A DNA stretch of 35,574 bases from Candidatus Burkholderia humilis (GCA_001184405.1 LFMX01000045.1:1-35574); one strand, 5' to 3'. Positions 15,591 to 25,499 are shown, counted from the stretch's first letter. Numbers and translations are program-made. Notes: generated by a model from the letters alone, not told the origin.

Positions 15591-18126
15591 TCAAGGCTGC
15601 TGAACATATCCATGATCTGCTTGCGCTCGTCCGTCGTCACTTGCGGGGGTGGCGGCGCCTGCATGCCCGCCGGACCCACGCCGCCGCCCATCGTGGTGGC
15701 ATCGCCCGCCATCGGGTTGGTGTTGCCCAGCCCGATGCTCGCGACGAAGCCCGCGCTCGGCGTGCGATCCGCGTAGAACAGTTCGCCATCGACGGTCGTG
15801 ATGCCGTCGGGCATCGCCATCTGTTCTTGCGGAATGCCGTGCAACGCGCGCTGCATGTACTTGACCCAGATCGGCAACGCAAGCTGCGCGCCGAACTCGC
15901 GGCTGCCGAGCGTCTTCGGCTGGTCGTAGCCCATCCACGCGACCGCGACCAACTGCTTTTGATAGCCCGCGAACCAGCCGTCCTTCGCGTCGCTGGTCGT
16001 GCCGGTTTTGCCTTGCAGATCGTTGCGCTTGAGCACGTTGGTGCCCGAACCCGTGCCCTGCGTCGCGACCGTATGCAGCAGACTGTTCATGATGTACGCG
16101 TTACGCGGTTCGAGCGTCTGCGGCGCGTTCTTGTTCGCGGTTAGCGGATCGGCGCGGGAAATCGCCGTGCCGCGCGCATCGTCGACTTCGGCGATCAGAT
16201 ACGGATTGATGCGATACCCGCCGTTCGTGAACACCGCATACGCGCCGCTCAACTGCAACGGCGTGACGAGCCCCGCGCCGAGCGCGAGCGGCAGATACGG
16301 CGGCGTCTTGTCCTTGTCGAAGCCGAAATTCTTCGTGACGAAATCCTGCGCGTACTGTGTGCCGATGAACGACAGAATGCGGATCGACACGAGGTTCTTC
16401 GATTTCTGCAAGCCGGTGCGCATGGACATCGGACCATCGGGCTGATCGTCGTCCTTTGGCTCCCACGGATCGCCGCCGCCAGTGGCCGGAAAGTACAGCG
16501 GCGCATCGTTGATGATCGTCGCCGGTCCGAGGCCCTTGTCGAGCGCCGCCGAATAGATGAACGGCTTGAAGCTCGAGCCCGGCTGACGCCACGCCTGCGT
16601 GATGTGGTTGAACTTGTTCTTGTTGAAGTCGAAGCCGCCGACGAGCGAGCGGATCGCGCCGTCCTGCGGCATCATCGACACGAGCGCGCCCTCCACTTGC
16701 GGCAACTGCGTAATCTGCCAGTTGTCCTTGGCGTCCTTCGTCAGGCGGATGATCGAACCCGGCTTGATCGCCAGCGCCTTCGATGTATTGCTGCGCAGCC
16801 CCGCCGCCACGAAGCGCAGGCCTTCGCCCGAGATCGTGGACGTATCGCCGCCGACGAATTGCGCCGTCACTTGCTTCGCGCTGACCGCCGTCACGACCAC
16901 CGACAGCAGCTCGCCGTTGTCCGGATGATCGACCAGCGCATCTTCGATGGCTTCCGCGCGGTCATCCGCATTCGGCGGCAGATTGAAGTTGTCTTCCGGC
17001 CCGCGATAACTATGACGCCGCTCGTAATCCATCACGCCCTTGCGCACGGCCTTGTACGCCGCGTCCTGATCGGCGGAATCGATGGTCGTCGTCACCGTGA
17101 GCCCGCGCGTGTACGCCTCTTCCTTGTACTGCGCGTACATCATCTGCCGCACCATTTCCGCGACGTATTCGGCATGCACGCCGTACTCCGTGCCGCCCGA
17201 CTTCGTGTGAATCTCTTCCGCGATTGCCTGATCGTACTGATCGCGCGTGATGAAGTTCAGATCCATCATGCGCTTGAGAATGTACTGCTGACGCACCTTC
17301 GCCCGCTTCGGATTGACGACCGGGTTATACGCGGACGGCGCCTTCGGCAAACCGGCGAGCATCGCGGCTTCGGCAAGCGAAATGTCCTTCAGGTCTTTGC
17401 CGAAATACACGCGCGCGGCCGCCGAAAAACCGTACGCACGCTCGCCGAGATAAATCTGATTCATATACAGCTCGAGAATCTGATCCTTCGTCAGCGCGCG
17501 CTCGATCTTGTACGCGAGGAGCATCTCGTAGATTTTGCGCGTGTAGGTCTTTTCGCTCGACAGGAAGAAGTTTCGCGCCACCTGCATCGTAATGGTCGAT
17601 GCACCTTGCGATACGCCGCCGTGCATCAGATCGGTAACGCCCGCGCGCAAGATGCCGACGAAATCGACGCCGCCGTGATCGTAAAAGGATAGTCCTCGAT
17701 CGCGAGCACGGCCTTTTTCATCTGATCGGGAAGGTCTTGAAAGCGCACGAGACTGCGGCGCTCTTCGCCGAATTCGCCGATCAGCTTGTGATCGGCGGTA
17801 AAGACGCGCAGCGGCACCTTCGGCCGATAGTCGATGAGCGCATTCAGCGACGGCAGATTCGGCTCCATCACGACGAGCGCATAACCGACGATCAGCGCGC
17901 CGATCACCACACCCATGGCGGCGAGCCCGGCGAACCAGAGCATGAGACGCCCGAACACCGAGCGGCGCGGGCCGCGATCGTCGCGATCATTGCGTGAATG
18001 ACGGCCACCGCCGCCGTTGCCGCCGTTTCCGTTGCGGCCGCCCGAATCGTTGCGTGAGTCGTTCCAGCGGGGTTCGCGATCATGTCGCGAGGAATTCGAA
18101 GAGTCGGGTCGTTTGATGATAGGTAT
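15591..18126 (-). pseudogene. mrcA: Penicillin-binding protein 1A (bifunctional), damaged
   Basis: PBP1A polymerises and cross-links peptidoglycan. The order is a Gly/Asn/Arg-rich cytoplasmic tail, a membrane helix (LMLWFAGLAAMGVVIGALIVGYALVV), and the GT51 domain with AIEDYPF (catalytic Glu), GGVSQGASTITMQ and RKIYEMLLAYKIE. The transpeptidase follows with KPGSSFKPF (active Ser, about 16560-16580), SKNLVSI and KTGTTSDAKDGWF (about 15995). Three problems are seen. The 5' frame has no ATG, GTG or TTG; the expected start appears as ATA at 18124-18126 before PIIKRPDSS. One base is missing in the A-run 17683-17686, breaking the frame right after the catalytic Glu, inside the glycosyltransferase domain. 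A missing base near the 3' end removes the likely stop at 15591-15593, so the frame runs through the terminator to 15503. A second class A PBP elsewhere must compensate if this is real. Confidence 0.87.
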
Positions 18127-18640
18127 GACGTGGATCGTTCGGCGCGCAGGATTGCGCGCTTTGCCGCGCTTACGCTTTCAAAATCAGAAAGACACAAGGG
18201 GCAGATGAGCGGGCCGGTATAGACCGAGGGTAACTGCGCATTTTAAAGAATTCGGATGCGCGACTCCAAAACGCGCTGGATTTTTTTGTAAGTAAATCAT
18301 GCTGGGCGCGCTTCGCCGCCGCGCATGGCGCGAATTTACAAGCATGCGGGTTATCCACTGAAATTGTTGAGACCTTTGTGGACAACCGTATGAGAAAATA
18401 AACAACTCATTGATCGGACGCCTTTTTTTCGCGTCGCTCATGCGGTGACTCGTATCGCGTCACATGCGGTCTGCCCCGCACGCTACGTTGCACGAAACCG
18501 ATATGATGGATACATCGATTGCAGATTCCCGCATCGAAGGAACCGCTCCGAGAAGTCGTGTTGTTTGAGTTTGATGAACCCGTATTGCGATTCGCAGCGT
18601 GTTTTAATTTTACAATTACATTACTATTTGCGAGCCGCTC
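18127..18640. other. Non-coding stretch with two inverted DnaA-box-like 9-mers
   Basis: I see no supported gene in these 514 bases. TTATCCACT (18351-18359) and TGTGGACAA (18377-18385) are each one base from the DnaA box TTATCCACA and face each other 17 bp apart, in an AT-richer pocket. The A/T-rich run at 18600-18630 probably holds the promoter for the gene at 18641. The upstream region of mrcA (18127-18300) must hold its promoter. Confidence 0.35.
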
Positions 18641-19034
18641 ATGACGACCAAACCCAGCGAACGCATCGTAGTTTTTGTCACTCCCGCGCAGAAACTTGCC
18701 ATCGGCAAAACGGCGGACGATCTCGGCATCAGTGTAAGCGAGCTCATGCGGCGCGCCCGTGCTCAACTTCAATGCGACCGAGCGAGCAGATCAAGGCTGC
18801 GGGCATCGTCGATCGATTGCGTGCGCCCACAAGGTGCCCGATCCGCTCAGCGCCGCGCTCAAGAGCGTTGCCGCTAAAGCTGCCGCGTGCGAAGCGCGGG
18901 AAGCCGCCGCGAAAGTGACGCAAGCGGCAAGCAAGAGCGCATCGGCAGTCAAACCTCAGTCGGCCAAACAGGACGATGACGACGCGCAAGACGTGGGCGA
19001 AGATGCATCGCTGACGAATCGCGGGCGCTCCTGA
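18641..19034 (+). pseudogene. Small ribbon-helix-helix-like DNA-binding protein, multiply frameshifted
   Basis: The start MTTKPSERIVVFVTPAQKLAIGKTADDLGISVSELMRRA has the strand-helix-helix pattern of MetJ/Arc/CopG-type regulators: RIVVFVT as the beta-strand, AQKLAIGKTADDLG as helix 1 and SVSELMRRA as helix 2. The frame then changes at least three times. LNFNATE reads in a second frame, EQIKAAGIVDRLRAP in a third, and VPDPLSAALKSVAAKAAACEAREAAAKVTQ plus an acidic tail (KQDDDDAQDVGEDAS) in the second again, ending at TGA 19032-19034. The Ala-rich middle looks like a coiled coil. The fold assignment is by eye. It lies upstream of pspA on the same strand with a 250-bp gap and could be its regulator, but this is only a guess. 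Confidence 0.5.
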
Positions 19035-19285
19035 ACAACTGAAAGCGTTCGACAAATTCGAACAGATCATCTCCTTTCTCCACATTTGTCGTTCATGCCG
19101 CGCCGTTACACTCCTTAACGATCGCAGGGTTTGCATTAAGCCCCGGTTAAGTCGCGGCATGATCTAATTCACGGGGTAAACTCGGCGTCGAATGTCGGTC
19201 ACATGACGCTTGCAATCACGCGAAATCCGCCTCACATTCGACGCGCACGCTCGCGCGCCGCGGCCTTCCATTCAAGGAGAAATAC

Positions 19286-19963
19286 ATGTCGCTTTTCGAT
19301 TCTATCACGCGCACCGTCAAAGGTCTGCTCAACGATGCGGCCGACACCATGCAGGGCCCCTCGTGCGATGCGCGTCAGATCGTGCGCGGGCTCGACGACA
19401 GCATCGCGAAGGCGGAAAATTCGCTGATCGAGATCGAAGCCCAGGTCGCCACGCAGCAAAGCAAGCATGACGCCGCCGACAAGGCGAAGAAGTACGAAGA
19501 CGGCGCAAAGCGCGCGCTGCAATCCGGCGATGAAGGTCTCGTCCGCGAAGTGCTTGCCGCGCAGGCGAACGCCGAAACGGAACGCGATGCACTGGCCGCC
19601 GAACTGCAAACGCTGGTGCCGTCGGTGGAGCATCTGAAGACGCAGATCGCGGATATGCGTCAGCGCCGGAACGATCTGAACTCGCGCTCGAACATTCTTC
19701 AGGCGAAGCAGCAGATCGCCACCGCGAAGGGCATGGCGGCAACGGCGCTCGGGGGTATCGGCTGAAGAAATCTTTCCGAGGACTTTCAGAAGCTCGAAGA
19801 CAAGGCGCAGCTCGCGAATGCGCGCTCGGATGCGCGTCTGAATTCGGCGGATCAGAAGTCCGGTAAGGCGCTCGATGACAAGCTCGCCGCGTTGAATCGC
19901 GGGCCGTCGGTGGAAGATCGCCTCGAAGCGTTGAAGAAGCAGATGAATACGCCGGCGCAGTAA
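19286..19963 (+). pseudogene. pspA: PspA/IM30 (phage shock protein A) with in-frame TGA
   Basis: PspA is a peripheral membrane protein of the ESCRT-III superfamily that stabilises a stressed inner membrane. The N-terminus MSLFDSITRTVKGLLNDAADTM is the membrane-binding amphipathic helix; the rest is a long coiled coil (AKAENSLIEIEAQVATQQSKHDAAD ... QIADMRQRRNDLNSRSNILQAKQQIATAKG). After ATALGGIG there is TGA (19763-19765), and the same frame continues without a break as NLSEDFQKLEDKAQLANARSDARLNS ... EDRLEALKKQMNTPAQ to TAA 19961-19963, giving the full length of about 225 codons. A Gly codon (GGA) is the simplest ancestor of this TGA. The shortened protein would keep helices 1 to 3 and lose the last ones. 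AAGGAG precedes the ATG. The next gene, a TPR protein, probably cooperates. Confidence 0.85.
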
Positions 19964-20091
19964 GCATTCAGCACGCGTCACGCCGGAATGATTCGTGCGG
20001 CGCATTGCGCATGAAAACGCATCGCACGAGTATCCACTATCCTAAGTTGTCACGACAGGAGACGGATGTCTTCACGCGTCCGGTCCGCATC

Positions 20092-21269
20092 ATGAAAAAG
20101 ACTCTGACGGCTCTCGCATTTGCGCTGTCGCTCGCTTTTCCGCTCGCGTTCGCCGTGCCCACGGTGCAGCAAGTGGAACAGTCGATGACATCGAGCAACT
20201 GGCAGAAAGCCGATACCCAGTTAACCGAAGTGTTGCAAGCGCATCCGAACAACGCGCACGCGCATTATCTCTACGCGCAAGTGCTGGATCGCGAAGGCCG
20301 CGCGAGCGACGCGCTCTCGCATTTGCAACAGGCCAGGTCGATCGATCCCTCGCTCAGTTTCACGGACCCGGCGCGATTTAACGAAACGCTCTCGCGCATT
20401 CAATCGCATGCGTCGACGGGAAGCGCGCGCAGCTCGAATTCGATGAGCACGGCGAATCCGTTCAATCAGGAAGCGGCCGCGCCGCAAAAGCATGGTCCGT
20501 CGATGGGCGCGTGGTTCGGTCTTGCGGTGCTGATCGGCGTGATCGCGCTGGTGCTGCGCTGGGGTCTGAAATGCGCCCGCGCACGTGACGATGGTCAGGC
20601 GAACGACAATCGGCGCGAGCAGATCAAGCGTGCGACCGAACTGCTCAACGATGTACGCACGCTCAAGCTCGACGTGCGTCTGTCGACCGCGCCGGGGCAT
20701 GAAGCGCTGCTAAAGGACGTCGAAGGCGCGGAAACGCAATTGCGCGAGATGGTCGAAGCGCTATCGAATTCGAAGAATCCGGTGCCGCCCTATGCGATCG
20801 AAGATCTGGCCAATCAGGTGGCGAGTCTGAAGGCGCGCGCCGAAGGCCGTCCTGATCCGCGTGCCGCGCAACCGGGCGCGCCGGGCGAGTCGGCGTATGC
20901 GCAGGAAGCCGAACGCTTCGGACGGAATCAACCACAGCCGCCGTCGTATGGTCCGCAAGGTCCGTATCCGCCGCAGCCGGGTCAGCAAGGTCCGGTAATC
21001 ATCCAGCAAGCGGCGGCGGGTTCGGTGGCGGCATGGGCGGACTTCTGACCGGCGTGCTGCTCGGCCAGTGAATGACCAGCTGGCGCAATCGCGTGATTGA
21101 GCGTGAAGTCCCGGTCGAGCGTCGCGGCGACGATAACAGCGGCCTCGACTTCGGCAACAACGGCGGCGGACTCGATTTTGGCAACGGATCGAACGACTGG
21201 AACGATGGCGGCGGCGGAGACGGCGGACTCGACCTCGGCAGCAATGACGACAACTGGCGCGATACGTAA
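20092..21269 (+). pseudogene. TPR/membrane protein with broken Gly-Asp-Asn-rich tail
   Basis: The signal peptide MKKTLTALAFALSLAFPLAFA is followed by tetratricopeptide-like helices (NWQKADTQLTEVLQAHPNNAHAHYLYAQVLDREGRASDALSHLQQARSIDP, about residues 40-90), a linker, a membrane helix (AWFGLAVLIGVIALVLRWGL), a cytoplasmic helical part (REQIKRATELLNDVRTLKL) and a Pro/Gln/Gly-rich segment. The frame shifts near 21015. The true continuation reads GGGFGGGMGGLLTGVLLGQ, then TGA at 21069-21071, then in the same frame MTSWRNRVIEREVPVERRG and a tail with repeated LDFGNxGGGLDFGN and DGGLDLGSNDDNW to TAA 21267-21269. A 9-codon frame with a good ribosome site (AGGAG, ATG 20066) overlaps the start and could be a leader. 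It lies directly downstream of pspA, so a joint role in membrane stress is plausible. Confidence 0.7.
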
Positions 21270-21284
21270 ATCGCGCATCGGACT

Positions 21285-21318
21285 AAAAAAGCCCCGCTCT
21301 GTGCAGCGGGGCTTTTTT
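21285..21318. terminator. Bidirectional terminator
   Basis: GCCCCGCT (21291-21298) pairs with AGCGGGGC (21305-21312), with A6 before and T6 after. It ends the pspA-TPR transcript and, in the other direction, anything reading through the micro-ORF at 21339. Confidence 0.85.
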
Positions 21319-21338
21319 AGTGCCAGCGAGTCAAGCGC

Positions 21339-21458
21339 TCAGCCGCCGCCGAGAAACTTGAGCAGCGCCCACAGAAATTTGAAGAATCCGACGATGAATT
21401 CCCAGATGCGCTCGAGCTGATCCCAGCTTGCGATGCGCACGATGGTTTGCAGGATCAT
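21339..21458 (-). CDS. Trp/Phe-rich 39-residue membrane micro-protein candidate
   Basis: The frame runs ATG 21456-21458 to TGA 21339-21341. Polar and hydrophobic residues alternate in amphipathic-helix fashion in the first half (IVRIASWDQLERIWEFIV), and the second half is a short hydrophobic helix with Lys spacers (FFKFLWALLKFLGGG). Three Trp and five Phe in 39 residues from GC-rich DNA is unusual and does not look like a chance frame. There is no clear ribosome site. It starts eight bases after the T-run of the glgX terminator and ends before the bidirectional terminator, so it sits alone between two terminators. No family is recognised; size and composition resemble small membrane-active or membrane-regulatory peptides. 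Confidence 0.45.
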   Translation of the reverse strand: MILQTIVRIASWDQLERIWEFIVGFFKFLWALLKFLGGG

Positions 21459-21465
21459 GCGATGT

Positions 21466-21496
21466 AAAAAGACGAGGCGGCATGGGCCGCCTCGTC
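21466..21496 (-). terminator. Rho-independent terminator of glgX
   Basis: GACGAGGCGGC (21471-21481) pairs perfectly with GCCGCCTCGTC (21486-21496) around ATGG. On the minus strand it is followed by T5, 31 bp after the glgX stop. Confidence 0.88.
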
Positions 21497-21526
21497 GTCA
21501 GTGCGAAAAACGCATGATATCCGGTC

Positions 21527-23725
21527 TTACGCCGCCTCCGTTTCCGGCGGCACTTCATCCGTCAGCGCTTCTTCCAGACGCTTGAAAATGCGTCGCGCCG
21601 TGCCGCGCGGCTGAAGCGCGAACAGCAAGAGCGAACGTCCCGTCACCTGATACACATCGCCCGAACCGAACACCGGCAGTTCTTCGCGGATGGGCGCGTT
21701 GGTATCGATGAGACAGATCCATTCGTCCGGACCCGGAATATCCGGCAAGGTGAAATCGACTACGTCGTGATACGAATTCAGCACGAGCAACAGCGTCACG
21801 TCCGATGCCAGTTTGCGGATGCCCGTCGCCTGCGCGCGTCCGTCGATGACCAGCCCGAAGCAGTGCATGTTCGGATCGTCCCATTGCTCCTGCCTGAGTT
21901 CATCCGCGCTCGGGCTGAGCCATCTGACATCGGCGACTTGCAGGTCTTCGCGGTATTCGCCCGTCAGAAAACGCTGGCGGCGCAGCACAGGAAGCGTGTG
22001 GCGCAGCGTCGTCAGCTTGCGCACGAAATCCTGTAGCGCGAGGCCGTGTTCGTCGATATCCCAGTTCACCCAACTGATCTCGTCGTCCTGACAGTACGCG
22101 TTGTTGTTGCCTTGCTGCGTGCGGCCGAATTCGTCGCCGGCGAGAATCATCGGTGTGCCTTGCGAGAACAGCAGCGTCGCGAGCATGTTGCGCTTCTGGC
22201 GCTCGCGCAGCGTGCGGATTTCCTCATCGTCGGTCGGGCCTTCCGCGCCGCAATTCCACGACTTGTTGTCCGAATGGCCGTCCTTGTTGTCTTCGCCGTT
22301 GGCCTCGTTGTGCTTCTCGTTGTAGGAAACGAGATCGTTGAGCGTGAAGCCGTCGTGCGCGGTGATGAAGTTCACGCTCGCCCACGGCCGGCGTCCGCGC
22401 TTGTTGAACTTGTCGCCCGATCCGGTCATGCGTGTCGCCAGTTCCGGCGATTCGCCCTCGTCGCCCTTCCAGTAGCCGCGCACCGTATCGCGATAACGGT
22501 CGTTCCATTCCGCCCAGCCCGGCGGAAAACCGCCGACCTGATAGCCGCCTGGACCGCAATCCCACGGTTCGGCGATCAGCTTCACGCTCGATAGAATCGG
22601 GTCCTGACGGCAACTGTCGAGGAAACCGCCGCCTTCGTCGAAACCGTATGGCTCGCGGCCGAGAATGGTCGCGAGATCGAAGCGGAAGCCGTCGACGTTC
22701 ATCTCCGTCACCCAGTAACGCAGGCTGTCGGTGGCCATTTGCAGCACGCGCGGATGCGACAGATTGAGCGTGTTGCCAGTACCCGTATCGTTGATGTAAT
22801 AGCGCGGCTCGTCGGGCATCAATCGGTAATACGAAGCGTTGTCGATGCCGCGGAACGACAGCGTCGGCCCGCGCTCGTTGCCTTCGGTCGTGTGGTTATA
22901 GACGACGTCGAGAATCACTTCGAGGCCGGCTTCGTGCAGACGATCGACCATCTCCTTGAATTCAGCGATGATGCCCGCGCCGCGCGCGAAAAAGCGCGGG
23001 TCGGCGGCGAAGAAACCGATCGTGTTGTAGCCCCAGTAGTTGGTGAGACCTTTATCGAGCAAATAGCTGTCGTTGACGAACGCCTGAATCGGCAACAGTT
23101 CGACCGATGTCACGCCCAGACTCTTGATGTAATCGACGATCTCCTTCTGCCCGAGACCTTCGAAGGTGCCGCGCAGGTTTTCCGGCACGGCGGGATGGCA
23201 CTTCGTATAGCCGCGCACGTGCGTTTCATAGAAGATCGTGTGTTCCCACGGCACGCGAACGCGCGTGGCATGCGTCCACGTAAAGCTCTGATCGACGACC
23301 TGACACTTCTGCATGAAAGGCGCGCTGTCGCGTTCGTCGAAGGTGAGATCGTCGCCTTCCGCATTGAGCGTGTAGCCGAACACGGCCGGGTCCCACTTCA
23401 GCTCGCCGACATGCGCTTTCGCGTACGGATCGAGCAGCAGCTTGTTCGGATTGAAGCGATGCCCGTTTTCCGGCTCATACGGCCCGTGCACGCGATAACC
23501 ATAGACCGCGCCCGGTTCGAGACCGTGAATGTAGACGTGCCAGACTTCATCGGTGTATTCCGGCAGTTCGATGCGTTGCGTTTCCTGCTCGCCCTTCTCG
23601 TCGAAGAGACACAGTTCCACCTTGGTCGCGTTGGCGGAGAACAATGCGAAATTGACGCCCTTTCCGTCCCAGGTCGCCCCGAGCGGAAACGGGGAGCCTT
23701 CGGCAATGCGGAGTTCGTTCGGCAT
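21527..23725 (-). CDS. glgX: Glycogen debranching enzyme GlgX
   Basis: GlgX hydrolyses alpha-1,6 branches of phosphorylase-limited glycogen in the cytosol. The 732-residue frame has the N-terminal CBM48 domain (ATWDGKGVNFALFSANATKVELCLFD, about 17-42), then the GH13 barrel: YETHVRGYTKCHPAVPENLRGTFEGL, VILDVVYNHT (about 270-279), DGFRFDLA with the nucleophile Asp at about 350, LIAEPWD with the acid/base Glu at about 386, and ITAHDGFTLNDLVSYNEKHNEANGE with the third catalytic Asp at about 458. GDEFGRTQQGNNNAYCQD is typical of this branch. The tail beyond 700 is acidic and slightly longer than in E. coli. No lesion was found in 2.2 kb. It is not next to other glycogen genes here. The ATG at 23723-23725 gives the family-typical MPNELRIAEGSPFPLGATW start. 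Confidence 0.96.
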   Translation of the reverse strand: MPNELRIAEGSPFPLGATWDGKGVNFALFSANATKVELCLFDEKGEQETQRIELPEYTDEVWHVYIHGLEPGAVYGYRVHGPYEPENGHRFNPNKLLLDPYAKAHVGELKWDPAVFGYTLNAEGDDLTFDERDSAPFMQKCQVVDQSFTWTHATRVRVPWEHTIFYETHVRGYTKCHPAVPENLRGTFEGLGQKEIVDYIKSLGVTSVELLPIQAFVNDSYLLDKGLTNYWGYNTIGFFAADPRFFARGAGIIAEFKEMVDRLHEAGLEVILDVVYNHTTEGNERGPTLSFRGIDNASYYRLMPDEPRYYINDTGTGNTLNLSHPRVLQMATDSLRYWVTEMNVDGFRFDLATILGREPYGFDEGGGFLDSCRQDPILSSVKLIAEPWDCGPGGYQVGGFPPGWAEWNDRYRDTVRGYWKGDEGESPELATRMTGSGDKFNKRGRRPWASVNFITAHDGFTLNDLVSYNEKHNEANGEDNKDGHSDNKSWNCGAEGPTDDEEIRTLRERQKRNMLATLLFSQGTPMILAGDEFGRTQQGNNNAYCQDDEISWVNWDIDEHGLALQDFVRKLTTLRHTLPVLRRQRFLTGEYREDLQVADVRWLSPSADELRQEQWDDPNMHCFGLVIDGRAQATGIRKLASDVTLLLVLNSYHDVVDFTLPDIPGPDEWICLIDTNAPIREELPVFGSGDVYQVTGRSLLLFALQPRGTARRIFKRLEEALTDEVPPETEAA

Positions 23726-23963
23726 GAGATGATTTGATGATAGAGGTGACGGCTTCGCGCCCGGCCATTCGATTGAACGGCGCAGCGCGCGGGATAAGCA
23801 TTGCGCGGGTTGAGCGGATCAATCAGAGCAGGTTGCGTGCCTGTCCCATGCTCTGCCTCCATGACCGAAACGCTCGCGTAACGGGCGCTGGCCGTGTAAA
23901 AGATGCAGACTGTTTCTGGCGCGGCGAATGCTCGTCCGCGTGACCACGCTTCGGAGAAACCGC

Positions 23964-25337
23964 TTGTCAACCAATACGACTGAAGGCAACTGCGCGGCCG
24001 AGGCCAGCCGCGCGTCGGCCGCGCATTGCGCGATGCCGTTCCGTTCGAGGCCCACGGCGCATGGCAACCGGCGCCGGACCGGCCGGATCCCGTCGAGCGC
24101 GTGCTCGCGGGCAACGCTGGACGGCAAGAGCGCCTGATTCCGCTGCGCATGCAGCGCATGGCCGAATCGCCGTTTGCGTTCCTGCGCGGCTCGGCGACGG
24201 TGATGGCGTGGGATCTGGCGAAATCGCCGTCGATCGGGCACAACGTGATCATCGATGGCGACGCGCATATCAACAACTTCGGCCTCTTTCGCACGCCGCG
24301 TCAGGACGTCGTGTTCGATCTGAACGATTTCGACGAACGCTCGTCGGTCCGTGGGAATGGGATCTGAAGCGACTGACGGCGCGCATCAACGTGGCCGCGC
24401 GCGAAAACGGTGTGGATGTGAGCGGGCGCGATCACGCCGTGCGCACCGCATGCGCGGCGTATCGGACGACGATGTCGCAGCTCTGGCAAGTCAGCCCGTA
24501 CGATTTATGGCAAATGCGCGGCTACGCGAGCGCCGCGCACATCGACGCGCCGATGAAACTCGACGCCGAGGAAAAGGCCACGATCGAGAAGACCGTCGAA
24601 CGCGCGATGAAACGCTCGCACGCGACCATGCTCGCGAAAGTCGCGTAACCCGCGGGCAAAGGCTGGCGCTTCAAAACCGATCCGCCGATTCTCACCGCGC
24701 TCGACGCCGCCGAAAAGAATCACGTCATCGACGGGCTGAAGGCGTATTTGCAGACCATCGCGGGCGAATGGCGCATGATGCTCGAGCGCTATGACGTTGC
24801 GGATGTGGCGCATCGCGTGGTCGACGTGGTCGGCGTGGGCAGCGTCGGCACGCGCGCGTATCTCGTGCTGATGATCGGCCGCGCGCTTGCCGATCTGCTT
24901 TTCATGCAGGTGAAGGAAGGCATCGTGCCCGCCGCATCGCCGTTCGTACCGGCGCTGGACGAGCCGTATCGGCATCAGGGGAGGCGCGTCGTGCATTGGT
25001 CAGCGCCTGATGCAGACTTCCTCCGATGCCCTGCTCGGCTGGACCATCATCTCCGGCCGCGATTTCTACGTGAGCCAGATGAAGCAGATTCGCGGCTCGA
25101 TTCCGGTCGACTGACTGTACGGCGCAACGTTCGATTACTACGCGTGGTGTCTCGGCCTGCTGCTCGCCCGCGCGCGCCCGCACTGGCGATGCGGCGCTCA
25201 TCGCCGGATACTGCGGCAGTTCGGACAAGCACAACGCCGCCTACGCGATGTGGGCCGAACGCTACGGCGCGCAAACCGTGGCCGATCACGCGGCGTTTTG
25301 CGCGGCGATCAGCGTCGGGCGCGTCAAAACCGCCTAG
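23964..25337 (+). pseudogene. DUF2252 family protein, at least six lesions
   Basis: Joined frames give a DUF2252-like protein of about 450 residues: LRDAVPFEAHGAWQPAPDRPDPVERVL, LRMQRMAESPFAFLRGSATVMAWDLA, DGDAHINNFGLF, VVFDLNDFDE, GPWEWDLKRLT, DVAHRVVDVVGVGSVGTRAYLVLM, GRDFYVSQMKQIRGS, HNAAYAMWAERYG. The family is distantly kinase-like (DGDAHINNFG and DLNDFDE resemble a catalytic and a metal loop), but its function is unknown. Lesions are a shift near 24010, one A missing at about 24341, TAA at 24646-24648, one extra T near 24991, TGA at 25112-25114, and a shift near 25175. The last frame ends at TAG 25335-25337. The start TTG 23964 has GGAG at 23953-23956 at ideal spacing; no ATG is in frame. 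This is the most heavily decayed gene of the window. Confidence 0.8.
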
Positions 25338-25499
25338 AAGGCAGCATTACGGACGCTTCTTGCGCGAGCGACTATCATTGCCGTTGCGTCACGCGCAACA
25401 TTCGGCACGACGCAATCGATTGGCATAGTTCTTGCTGCCCGCCCCGCTGCTGCTTTAACTCGACCATTTTTTCGGACTTTAACTTGGAGGAAACCGCGC

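Noticed and set aside
16604..17692. A 362-codon plus-strand open frame opposite the PBP1A gene
   Set aside because: Arg/His-rich antisense shadow; the minus strand encodes a clear bifunctional PBP with all motifs.
18407..18772. A 121-codon minus-strand frame across the start of the ribbon-helix-helix-like gene
   Set aside because: It overlaps the better-supported plus-strand gene and has no coding-type codon use, ribosome site or family resemblance.
22739..23737. A 332-codon open frame on the plus strand opposite glgX
   Set aside because: It is a shadow of glgX caused by high GC; it has no homology that I recognise and its Arg/His/Val-rich composition is typical of antisense frames.
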